Shown: positions 24,273 to 30,849 of the stretch, piece after piece
Layout: every line of letters begins with the position of its first letter
Numbering within the stretch: the stretch's first letter is position 1
Source: Syntrophaceae bacterium
GTDB taxonomy: Bacteria; Desulfobacterota; Syntrophia; Syntrophales; Smithellaceae
Direction of reading: 5' to 3'
Assembly (NCBI GenBank): GCA_003139775.1
Contig: PLGI01000092.1
Coordinates: 1-32,541, forward strand
DNA: 32,541 nt
The notes under the pieces: generated by a model
Seen by the model: the letters and a program-made list of their open reading frames with translations, nothing else
Database searches by the model: none
What the model was told of the DNA's origin: nothing
Program-made: the position numbers and the translations under genes

Positions 24273-24380
24273 GGGCGTTCCGCCCTCCGCTGTGCAGGAT
24301 GGTTTCCAATAGCCTTTGGCTATTGGATAATTCGACCAGCAAGCCTCAGTGCGCTTCGTTTCTGACGCTTGGGTCTCATT
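24273..24380 (-). repeat. Dispersed structured element, copy before the TM1266-like gene
   Basis: On the minus strand: TAATGAGACCC, stem CAAGCGTCAG/CTGAGGCTTG (24340-24371 region, one mismatch), GTCGAATTATCC, an extra perfect 9-bp hairpin (24306-24326) not present in other copies, GCGGA, and final hairpin GGGCG-GAA-CGCCC (24273-24285). The final hairpin differs in sequence from the other copies but keeps every base pair. It ends just before the GGAG site of the TM1266-like gene. Confidence 0.75.
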
Positions 24381-24420
24381 AAAAAAAAGAGGTTTGACCA
24401 GGAAAAATCAAACCTCTTTT
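24381..24420 (-). terminator. Strong intrinsic terminator upstream of the hyd genes
   Basis: A perfect 13-bp inverted repeat (24385-24397 and 24408-24420, AAAAGAGGTTTGA and its complement) with a 10-base loop. On the minus strand it is followed by eight T residues (24388-24381), part of which pair in the stem. It lies between a candidate promoter (24492-24521) and the first gene of the hyd unit, so it looks like an attenuator. On the plus strand it would be weaker and points toward larC. Confidence 0.75.
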
Positions 24421-24491
24421 GCTTAAGATTTTATGTTCCCCTCAAGATCAGAAAGTTACCCTCCCTCTCAGGCCAATTATTCTTTGAAATT

Positions 24492-24521
24492 AGACTATCC
24501 TGAAAAACATCATTTTGTCAA
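24492..24521 (-). promoter_or_regulatory. Candidate promoter of the hyd leader
   Basis: On the minus strand TTGACA (plus 24516-24521) is followed after 17-18 bases by a weak -10 (ATAGTC/TAGTCT, 24492-24498). A transcript from here would run about 100 nt before the terminator at 24381-24420. The leader contains the purine-rich stretch CCTGAGAGGGAGGGTAAC, which I cannot match to a known riboswitch class. Confidence 0.4.
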
Positions 24522-24611
24522 TTCGATTTTTTATTATATAAAGAAAATGGGCTTGACTTCAATGATAGTTTCGACCATATTTCCTGTGAATATGGCGAAA
24601 GGAATTAGCTG

Positions 24612-25826
24612 ATGAAAATATTATACTATGATTGTTTTGCCGGAATCAGCGGCGATATGAATCTGGGTGCGATGCTTGATCTGGGAGTTGATCAAAAATA
24701 TTTATTGAAAGAACTCGGCAACCTGTCCATAGATTCTTATAAAATAAAAGTTTATAAAGGTAGGCGCGCTGGCATTACCGGTACAAAAATTGATGTGATT
24801 ATTCCATCTCAGAAAAAGGCTTCTTCAAGTCACGTCCTGAAGAAACGGACTTTCCGGGATATTTCAAAATTGATCAAGCAAAGCAATTTATCCGCTAACG
24901 TCAAAAAAATCAGCCTTGATATTTTTACCCGCCTTGCCCGGGCGGAAGGAAAAATCCACGGACATAAAATTGAAGACGTGCACTTCCATGAAGTTGGTGC
25001 GATAGATTCGATTGTCGACATAGTCGGTGCGGCAATTTGTCTGGACTATTTAGAAGTCGACAAAGTTATCTCGTCACCCATCCAGGTCGGTTCCGGCATC
25101 ATCCATTGCAGTCATGGCACATTCCCTGTGCCGGCGCCAGCTACGGCGGAAATTCTTCAGGACATTCCCATTAAAACCGGTCTTGTCCCTTTTGAGGCGA
25201 CAACTCCCACGGGAGCGGCGATCATTGCCGCGACAGCAGCATACTTTACAGAAAGAATTGATTTCACACCACAGAAAACCGGTTATGGCTTGGGCAGTAA
25301 AGATTCATCTACACCAAATGTCCTGCGTATATTTTTGGGCGAGATATCCGCTAATACTGAAAAAGCGGATGATCAGGAAACAGGCGTTGCGGTCATTATC
25401 GAATGCAATATTGATGATATGAATCCGGAACTCTATGACGCACTGATGGAGCGTCTTTTTGCCGCTGGCGCGCATGATGTATTCCTCACGCCAATCATTA
25501 TGAAAAAATCCCGTCCGGCTGTAATGATATCTGTGCTTTGTGATGTTGGAAAACAAAAAGCGATTGAAGAGATTTTATGGCTGAATTCTTCCACCTTCGG
25601 CCTGCGTTCTTACAAAGTTGCCAAGTCCATGCTGCGGCGGGAAACGGTAAAAGTAAAAACCAAGTATGGCGAAATAACGGTAAAAAGTGGCTACTTAAAC
25701 GAACGCATAATTAAGTCCAAGCCGGAATATGAAGATTGCAAGAGACTGGCAAAAGAAAATGGTGTTACCATTCAAGATATTTATGAAAGTATTCGCCTGA
25801 CTAAAAGGAAAAAAAATGAACACTGA
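24612..25826 (+). CDS. larC: Nickel-pincer cofactor cyclometallase LarC
   Basis: A 404-aa protein of the LarC (formerly DUF111) family, which inserts nickel into the dithio-nucleotide precursor in a CTP-dependent step. The family start MKILYYDCFAGISGDM, the segment HFHEVGAIDSIVDIVGA, and GTFPVPAPAT are all present, and the C-terminal part has NIDDMNPELYD and PRPAVMIS-like metal-binding-domain sequence (KKSRPAVMIS). LarC is one uninterrupted frame, unlike the frameshifted larC1/larC2 of Lactobacillus plantarum. AAAGGA is eight bases upstream of ATG. It overlaps larB by 11 bases. Confidence 0.93.
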   Translation: MKILYYDCFAGISGDMNLGAMLDLGVDQKYLLKELGNLSIDSYKIKVYKGRRAGITGTKIDVIIPSQKKASSSHVLKKRTFRDISKLIKQSNLSANVKKISLDIFTRLARAEGKIHGHKIEDVHFHEVGAIDSIVDIVGAAICLDYLEVDKVISSPIQVGSGIIHCSHGTFPVPAPATAEILQDIPIKTGLVPFEATTPTGAAIIAATAAYFTERIDFTPQKTGYGLGSKDSSTPNVLRIFLGEISANTEKADDQETGVAVIIECNIDDMNPELYDALMERLFAAGAHDVFLTPIIMKKSRPAVMISVLCDVGKQKAIEEILWLNSSTFGLRSYKVAKSMLRRETVKVKTKYGEITVKSGYLNERIIKSKPEYEDCKRLAKENGVTIQDIYESIRLTKRKKNEH

Positions 25827-26565
25827 CGCATTAAAGGTTCTTCTGGAAAATATCCGCGACGGGAAAATCGATGTCGAAGCCGGCATCTCTAAGTTGAGAA
25901 ATTTATCTTATGTTGATTTGGGTTGCGCCAAACTCGATACACACCGCGAGTTGCGCGTCGGTTATCCGGAGGTGATCTTCTGCCCGGGCAAAACCACTGA
26001 GCAGATAAAAACTATTATACAGGCCATGATGGACGGAGATGCCAACATTCTTGCCACACGCGCGAGCTTTGAAGTTTTTGCCGCAGTCAAAGAAGTTTGT
26101 CCTGCTGCTTTGTATCATCCTCTTGCCCGGACAATTACGTTAACAAGAAAAAAACTTCCTCTGTCCGAAAATTACATCGCCGTAGTCACAGCGGGAACAT
26201 CAGATTTGCCCGTTGCCGAAGAGGCAGCCGTTACTGCCGAAATTTTCGGTAATCGCGTGGAAAGAATTGTCGACGTCGGTGTGGCCGGCGTTCATCGCTT
26301 ATTTGACCAGCTGGATTTGATCCGTGGAGCGCGCGTAATTGTTGTGGTTGCCGGAATGGAGGGCGCTTTACCCAGCGTTGTCGGTGGTCTTGTGGATAAA
26401 CCAATCATCGCGGTGCCTACTTCTGTTGGCTATGGCGCAAGCTTCCAGGGAGTGGCTGCTTTGCTGGCGATGCTGAACAGTTGCGCAGGCGGCGTATCGG
26501 TTGTGAACATCGACAATGGTTTTGGCGCAGGCTACATAGCCAGCATGATCAATAAACTGAAATAA
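25816..26565 (+). CDS. larB: Nickel-pincer cofactor carboxylase LarB
   Basis: A 249-aa protein that carboxylates and hydrolyses nicotinic acid adenine dinucleotide at the first step of the nickel-pincer nucleotide pathway. The C-terminal half is PurE-like: TAGTSDLPVAEEAAVTAE, GMEGALPSVVGGLVDKPIIA, and the end NSCAGGVSVVNIDNGFGAG. C223 is probably the conserved cysteine that captures the nicotinamide ring in LarB. Its start overlaps larC and has AAAGGA nearby, so the two are translationally coupled. It ends 15 bases from larE, which faces it. Confidence 0.93.
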   Translation: MNTDALKVLLENIRDGKIDVEAGISKLRNLSYVDLGCAKLDTHRELRVGYPEVIFCPGKTTEQIKTIIQAMMDGDANILATRASFEVFAAVKEVCPAALYHPLARTITLTRKKLPLSENYIAVVTAGTSDLPVAEEAAVTAEIFGNRVERIVDVGVAGVHRLFDQLDLIRGARVIVVVAGMEGALPSVVGGLVDKPIIAVPTSVGYGASFQGVAALLAMLNSCAGGVSVVNIDNGFGAGYIASMINKLK

Positions 26566-26580
26566 ATACAGGGCATCATT

Positions 26581-27408
26581 TCATTTAAGAATATTTTGTT
26601 TTGTGTCGATCACTTCGTTCATGCTGCCGGTGCGGTAACCTTTCAGGTCTAAAGAAGTATACGCAAAACCAATTTCCTGGAATTGTTTATATACATTGTC
26701 CATCAGTTCCAGATCAAAAAATTTGAGCCGTTCTTTTCCAGCCACTTCAATCCGCGCTGTATCACCATGATGGCGCACACGTACCTGTTTGAAGCCCAAA
26801 TCAAGCAGAAATTGCTCAGCCCTGTCCACCATTGCCAGTTTCTCTTGTGTTATTTTCTCACCGTAAGGAAAGCGCGAAGCCAGACAGGCAAAAGATTGTT
26901 TATCCCATGTGGGCAATCCCATCTGTTTTGATAATTTTCTGATGGCATCTTTTCCTAATCCGATATCTTTAAGCGGGCTGATAATCCCCAGTTCTTTGAT
27001 TGCCTGCATTCCGGGACGATAATCACCAAGGTCATCGATGTTTGATCCTTCGGCAATGTATTTAATATTGTATTTTTGAGCGACTTCCTTAATTTTGGAA
27101 AATAATTCGTATTTGCACAAATAACATCGATTAGGCGGATTAGCGGTAAACCCTTCAATATCCAATTCCTCTGATTGAATAATAATATGCTTAATCCCGG
27201 CGCCATGGGTAAATTCTGCTGCATCGTTGAGCTCTCTTTCCGGATAAGTTGAAGATCGCGCCGTTACAGCAATGACTTGGTCTTTTAAGACATCATGAGC
27301 AATCTTCAAGAGAAACGTGCTATCCACGCCTCCTGAATAAGCCACGGCCAAAGAACCCATTTTTTTGATATGACACTGAAGCTGTTTTAATGTATTCTGA
27401 ATTTCCAT
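26581..27408 (-). CDS. larE: Sulfur transferase LarE, three-cysteine type
   Basis: A 275-aa PP-loop ATPase that adds sulfur to the carboxylated nicotinate nucleotide. The PP-loop is SGGVDS (25-30). C175 (SFACLASR) matches the single sulfur-donor cysteine of the L. plantarum enzyme, and an added CxxC (C95, C98, RCYLCK) is present. LarE proteins with these three cysteines bind a [4Fe-4S] cluster and are thought to use it for sulfur transfer instead of sacrificing their own cysteine. I begin it at MEIQN (27408), the usual family start, though a longer frame to 27441 exists. No ribosome-binding site is visible, and a TATAAT lies just upstream, so the mRNA may be nearly leaderless. It converges on larB. 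Confidence 0.9.
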   Translation of the reverse strand: MEIQNTLKQLQCHIKKMGSLAVAYSGGVDSTFLLKIAHDVLKDQVIAVTARSSTYPERELNDAAEFTHGAGIKHIIIQSEELDIEGFTANPPNRCYLCKYELFSKIKEVAQKYNIKYIAEGSNIDDLGDYRPGMQAIKELGIISPLKDIGLGKDAIRKLSKQMGLPTWDKQSFACLASRFPYGEKITQEKLAMVDRAEQFLLDLGFKQVRVRHHGDTARIEVAGKERLKFFDLELMDNVYKQFQEIGFAYTSLDLKGYRTGSMNEVIDTKQNILK

Positions 27409-27530
27409 AAGTATGATTATATAACACAAATAAAAACTCAATGCAGTTGAATTTATTTAAGCGGTAATCAGCCGCAACTATGCAAAGATATAAATTTTTA
27501 TCTTATTAAATATTTTTTCCAACACAATAT

Positions 27531-27559
27531 TTGACAATACATCCATTTGGTGATATTTT
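27531..27559 (+). promoter_or_regulatory. Promoter of the aldo/keto reductase cluster
   Basis: TTGACA (27531-27536), a 17-base spacer and TATTTT (27554-27559) lie about 95 bases before the coding start at 27655. This is the best sigma-70 match in the divergent space between larE and the reductase. Confidence 0.6.
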
Positions 27560-27654
27560 TTTAACAATTGCTAAGATTTACCCACTGCTCGGTTATAATC
27601 GGGATTATCTATTCATACTCATTTTATGCTTAAGCAAAAGAAAGGAGCGTAGAA

Positions 27655-28803
27655 ATGAACAGAAGAGAGTTCTTGAAGGCTGGTTTGGTAGGAACTACAG
27701 CAACTTTAATCGGGACGAGTGATCTTGCCCACGCATTGCAATATGCAGCAGCGGCGCCTTTCGTCTTTCCCACACCTGTTTATAGAACCCTTGGCCGTAC
27801 AGGCCTGAAGATTACGGTCGTAAGTTTCGGGGCGATGCTGACACCGGAGGCGGAAGTGATGGAAGTTGCCTTTGATCACGGTATCAATTACGTCGATACG
27901 GCGCGCAAATATATGGGTGGCAAGAACGAGGAAATTGTCGGTAAGGCGTTAAAAGGCAGACGCGATCGCGTTTATCTCGCAACGAAAATTCAGCCTGCTT
28001 CGGTATCCAAAGCGGCCATTTTCAAGGATGTGGAAACGAGCCTGAAAACACTGGAAACGGATTATATAGATGTCATCCAACTGCACCACCTTACCGACAG
28101 CGTCAGGATTTTTGATCCGGAGATCAGGGAAGCTTTGGTGAAACTAAAAGAGCAGGGAAAGGTGCGTTTCTTCGGGGTGACCACGCACACAAATCAGGTG
28201 CAGGTGCTCAATGCCCTAATGGAAGATAAAGACCGTTTTTTTGATACGGCTCTTGTAGGCTATAATTTCAAGAGTGATAACGATTTGAAGGAAGCTATAG
28301 CGAAAGCCGCACAAAAAAAAATCGGCATCATTGCGATGAAAACTCAAGCCGGTGGTTATGTAACGGATGCACTGGGCCCGATCAGTCCTCACCGGGCGGC
28401 ACTCAAATGGGTGCTTCAGGATAAGAATGTCACAGCGGCAATCCCCGGCATGAGGGATATGACTGAGCTTAGAGAAGATGTCGGCGTGATGGGTCTAAAA
28501 TTAAGCTATTTCGACGAGCTTGTTCTGCAGCGCTATGGCGCTGCCGTAAGTCCATACTACTGTCACTTCTGCGGGAAGTGCGAATCTACCTGCCCCAATG
28601 GTGTAGCAATCAGCACGATCAACCGGTGCATCATGTATGCGGAGGCATACAGGAGCATGGAGCTTTCCCGTGCTACCTATAGAGAAGTTCCAGCGATTGC
28701 TTCAGCCTCCGTATGTCTGGACTGTCAGACTTGTGTGGCAAGGTGTGTCAATCGTCTTGATATTCCCGCGAAGATGGCACGGGCCAGAAAAATATTGGCT
28801 TAG
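27655..28803 (+). CDS. Tat-exported aldo/keto reductase with two [4Fe-4S] clusters
   Basis: A 382-aa protein. It begins with a twin-arginine signal (NRREFLKAG, then a moderately hydrophobic stretch to about residue 30), so it should be folded with cofactors before export. The aldo/keto reductase barrel keeps the catalytic tetrad D81, Y86, K111 and H144, and ends with a typical NADP-fold helix region (AIPGMRDMTELRED). The C-terminal extension has two ferredoxin-type motifs: CHFCGKCESTCPNG and CLDCQTCVARC, each C-x2-C-x2-C-x3-C. Periplasmic NADPH is not available, so the active site probably works with iron-sulfur electrons or has another role. AAAGGAG precedes ATG. It is the first gene of a four-gene cluster. 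Confidence 0.88.
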   Translation: MNRREFLKAGLVGTTATLIGTSDLAHALQYAAAAPFVFPTPVYRTLGRTGLKITVVSFGAMLTPEAEVMEVAFDHGINYVDTARKYMGGKNEEIVGKALKGRRDRVYLATKIQPASVSKAAIFKDVETSLKTLETDYIDVIQLHHLTDSVRIFDPEIREALVKLKEQGKVRFFGVTTHTNQVQVLNALMEDKDRFFDTALVGYNFKSDNDLKEAIAKAAQKKIGIIAMKTQAGGYVTDALGPISPHRAALKWVLQDKNVTAAIPGMRDMTELREDVGVMGLKLSYFDELVLQRYGAAVSPYYCHFCGKCESTCPNGVAISTINRCIMYAEAYRSMELSRATYREVPAIASASVCLDCQTCVARCVNRLDIPAKMARARKILA

Positions 28804-28810
28804 GAGAAAT

Positions 28811-29746
28811 ATGCACAAAAATTCTCATACCAGGCCGTTTTTTCTTTTTATTTTTTTAATAATAATCTTGGCTTTGTCGAATCCGGTCCATGCTGCCGGC
28901 CTTTCCATCAAAGATGTTCTTCCCGGAAAAAGCTTTACCAAGGACTGGGTAATTGAGGAAAGAGTAAAGATTTACGACAAAGATACCCTGTTCGATCATA
29001 TCGATGGAGAAGCCGAACTCTATTTCCCTTATGGGTTTGACGCTATGGCCACAGCAAGTTATGTAAATAAGCAGAACCCGGATTTATCCCTTGTCGCTGA
29101 TGTTTACAGAATGGCCTCTGTGCTTGATGCTTTTGGAATTTACTCCAACTACCGCAAGACAAATAATTTGTGGGTTGCGATTGGCGCCGAGGGATTTGTG
29201 TCTTCTTCCCAATTGATGTTCTATCAGGACAGATATTTTGTTCGGCTGCAAGTCGCAGGAGCAACGAGTCTCGAAAAGGATATATTCCTGGCCTGCGCCC
29301 GGGCTATTTCCGGAAACCTCCCGGCAGGTGCAGGTCAGCCCAAAGAGCTGGAGATTTTGAAGATTCCGGCGCTTGTGCCGAAGAGCGAACGGTATCTTGC
29401 GCAGAGCCTTCTGGGGTATGTCTTCTTTCGCAAGGGTATTATAGCTGATGCCGCAGCGCAAAACGAAAAGATGCAGATTTTTGTAATACACGAGGATACG
29501 CAAGCCGCTGCCCGCAAGACTTTTGATCAATACCATTCTTATCTTAAGGCAGAAGGGCAGGGCATTCAAATGACCGGGAATCCGGCCCGCATGCAAGTAA
29601 TCGCCGTCGACCCTTTGTATGGCGGAGTGTTAGTAGAGCAGTCGGGACGCTATGTCATCGGTGCAGTCAGGGTTAAAAATACATCTGTGGCCAAGCAGCT
29701 TATCGATGAGTTGTGCGGGCGGATCAGTGCAGACGCGGGCGGTTGA
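28811..29746 (+). CDS. Exported DUF6599-like protein
   Basis: A 311-aa protein with a long N-terminal signal peptide (hydrophobic FFLFIFLIIILALS, cleavage likely after VHA). The mature part has DTLFDHIDGEAELYFPYGF, the kind of motif shared by DUF6599 proteins (D..Y.YI.GGAELY..YGF), and a C-terminal half with VGAVRVKN. I start it at 28811 with TAGGAG seven bases upstream and the previous stop seven bases away; the longer frame at 28637 is inside the reductase gene. The function is unknown. Position in the cluster suggests a periplasmic partner of the reductase or the polyferredoxin. Confidence 0.78.
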   Translation: MHKNSHTRPFFLFIFLIIILALSNPVHAAGLSIKDVLPGKSFTKDWVIEERVKIYDKDTLFDHIDGEAELYFPYGFDAMATASYVNKQNPDLSLVADVYRMASVLDAFGIYSNYRKTNNLWVAIGAEGFVSSSQLMFYQDRYFVRLQVAGATSLEKDIFLACARAISGNLPAGAGQPKELEILKIPALVPKSERYLAQSLLGYVFFRKGIIADAAAQNEKMQIFVIHEDTQAAARKTFDQYHSYLKAEGQGIQMTGNPARMQVIAVDPLYGGVLVEQSGRYVIGAVRVKNTSVAKQLIDELCGRISADAGG

Positions 29747-29758
29747 TACAAGAGTTAT

Positions 29759-29857
29759 AAGTGAAACTACAATTTCGAAAGCGTAGCGTATAACCTAAAG
29801 GTCACACGTCGGAATTGCTAAGTTGAACTATCCCGCAAAGCGGAGGGTATCATACCC
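29759..29857 (+). repeat. Dispersed structured element, copy before the DUF362 gene
   Basis: It begins GTGAAACTACAATTTCGAAA, continues to AAGTTGAACTATCCCGC, GCGGA, and ends in the hairpin GGGTATCATACCC (29845-29857). The last 38 bases match the copy at 23929-24009 at 32 positions, including paired changes in the hairpin. It lies in the 188-base gap between DUF6599 and DUF362 genes and is oriented with their transcription. Confidence 0.75.
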
Positions 29858-29934
29858 AGCAGATTGCTTTTGGGTTCATACCCGTTATCAATTTCAAGTA
29901 ATGAATTATTACCAATAGTTTTAGTAGGTGTTCA

Positions 29935-30837
29935 ATGGATCGCAGGGATTTTCTTAAAACCACTATTGTCACAGGTATTACCTTAGCCATACCGGGTAAC
30001 GCAAGTTTATTTATCAAAGCGCTGGAGGCTGCCGAGAAGACAGACCTCGTTGTCGCTCACGGTCTAAAACCTGCCGGGATAACAAAAGCGGCCATCGATG
30101 GCTTGGGTGGCATCAGGGCTTTCATATCCAGGGGAGACATTGTTGTCGTTAAACCGAATATCGGATGGGACAGACTGCCCGAATATGCGGCAACTACGAA
30201 TCCGGAAGTAGTTTCTACCGTGGTTGCTTTGTGTTACGAGGCGGGGGCAAAGCAGGTCAAGGTTTTTGATCATAGTGTCGTAGATCCGCGGCGGTGCTAT
30301 AAGCAAAGCGGCATTTCCGCGGCAGCCACTGCTGTCGGCGGCATTGTCAGCTATATAGATGATAGAAAATTCCGTGACGTAAAATTATCCGGTGTTGCCT
30401 TGAAATCATGGCCTCTTTATACCGAAGCTATTGAAGCGGACAAGTTTATTAATATTCCCATTGCCAAGACCCATGGCCTTTCCACTCTTACCCTGGGGAT
30501 GAAAAACCTGATGGGAATCATGGGCAGTTCTCGGGGAAGGATACACCAGCGCATTGATGGCTCTCTGGTGGATATCGCCATAGCCGTCAAACCCACGCTG
30601 ATTATCCTTGATGCGGTGCGCATCCTGACTGCAAATGGACCGCAGGGAGGAGACCTTGCTGATGTCAAGCAGTTCAATACGGTTGTTGCAGGCAGGGATC
30701 AGGTGGCCGTCGATGCTTTTGGCGCCACACTCTTCGGTTTGAAAGGGGCAGCCTTAGGCTATGTCGTGGCAGGACACAAAGCGGGACTGGGCACCATGGA
30801 TTTCTCTAAATTGAAAATTAAAAAAATAAATGTATGA
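29935..30837 (+). CDS. Tat-exported DUF362 protein
   Basis: A 300-aa protein with a twin-arginine signal (MDRRDFLKTTIVTG) and a single DUF362 domain: VKPNIGWD, TTNPEVVSTVVALCYEAGAKQVKVFDH, ADKFINIPIAKTHGLSTLTLGMKNLMGIMG and VAGRDQVAVDAFGATLFG. DUF362 proteins often carry extra ferredoxin clusters; none is seen here. The Tat signal implies a folded, perhaps metal-bearing, protein. The function of DUF362 is unknown; the conserved K-T-H-x5-TLGMKN stretch is probably its active site. AGGTG precedes ATG. It is separated from the next gene by 12 bases. Confidence 0.88.
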   Translation: MDRRDFLKTTIVTGITLAIPGNASLFIKALEAAEKTDLVVAHGLKPAGITKAAIDGLGGIRAFISRGDIVVVKPNIGWDRLPEYAATTNPEVVSTVVALCYEAGAKQVKVFDHSVVDPRRCYKQSGISAAATAVGGIVSYIDDRKFRDVKLSGVALKSWPLYTEAIEADKFINIPIAKTHGLSTLTLGMKNLMGIMGSSRGRIHQRIDGSLVDIAIAVKPTLIILDAVRILTANGPQGGDLADVKQFNTVVAGRDQVAVDAFGATLFGLKGAALGYVVAGHKAGLGTMDFSKLKIKKINV

Positions 30838-30849
30838 TAGAGCTTTCAT

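Noticed and set aside
24421-24490. Possible TPP riboswitch, from CTGAGA and CTGATC strings on the minus strand
   Set aside because: The other conserved parts of the thi-box and the required helices are absent, and the downstream genes are not thiamine-related.
28637-28810. N-terminal extension of the DUF6599-like protein
   Set aside because: It lies wholly inside the aldo/keto reductase gene and would remove the clear signal peptide from the N-terminus; the ATG at 28811 has a good ribosome-binding site.
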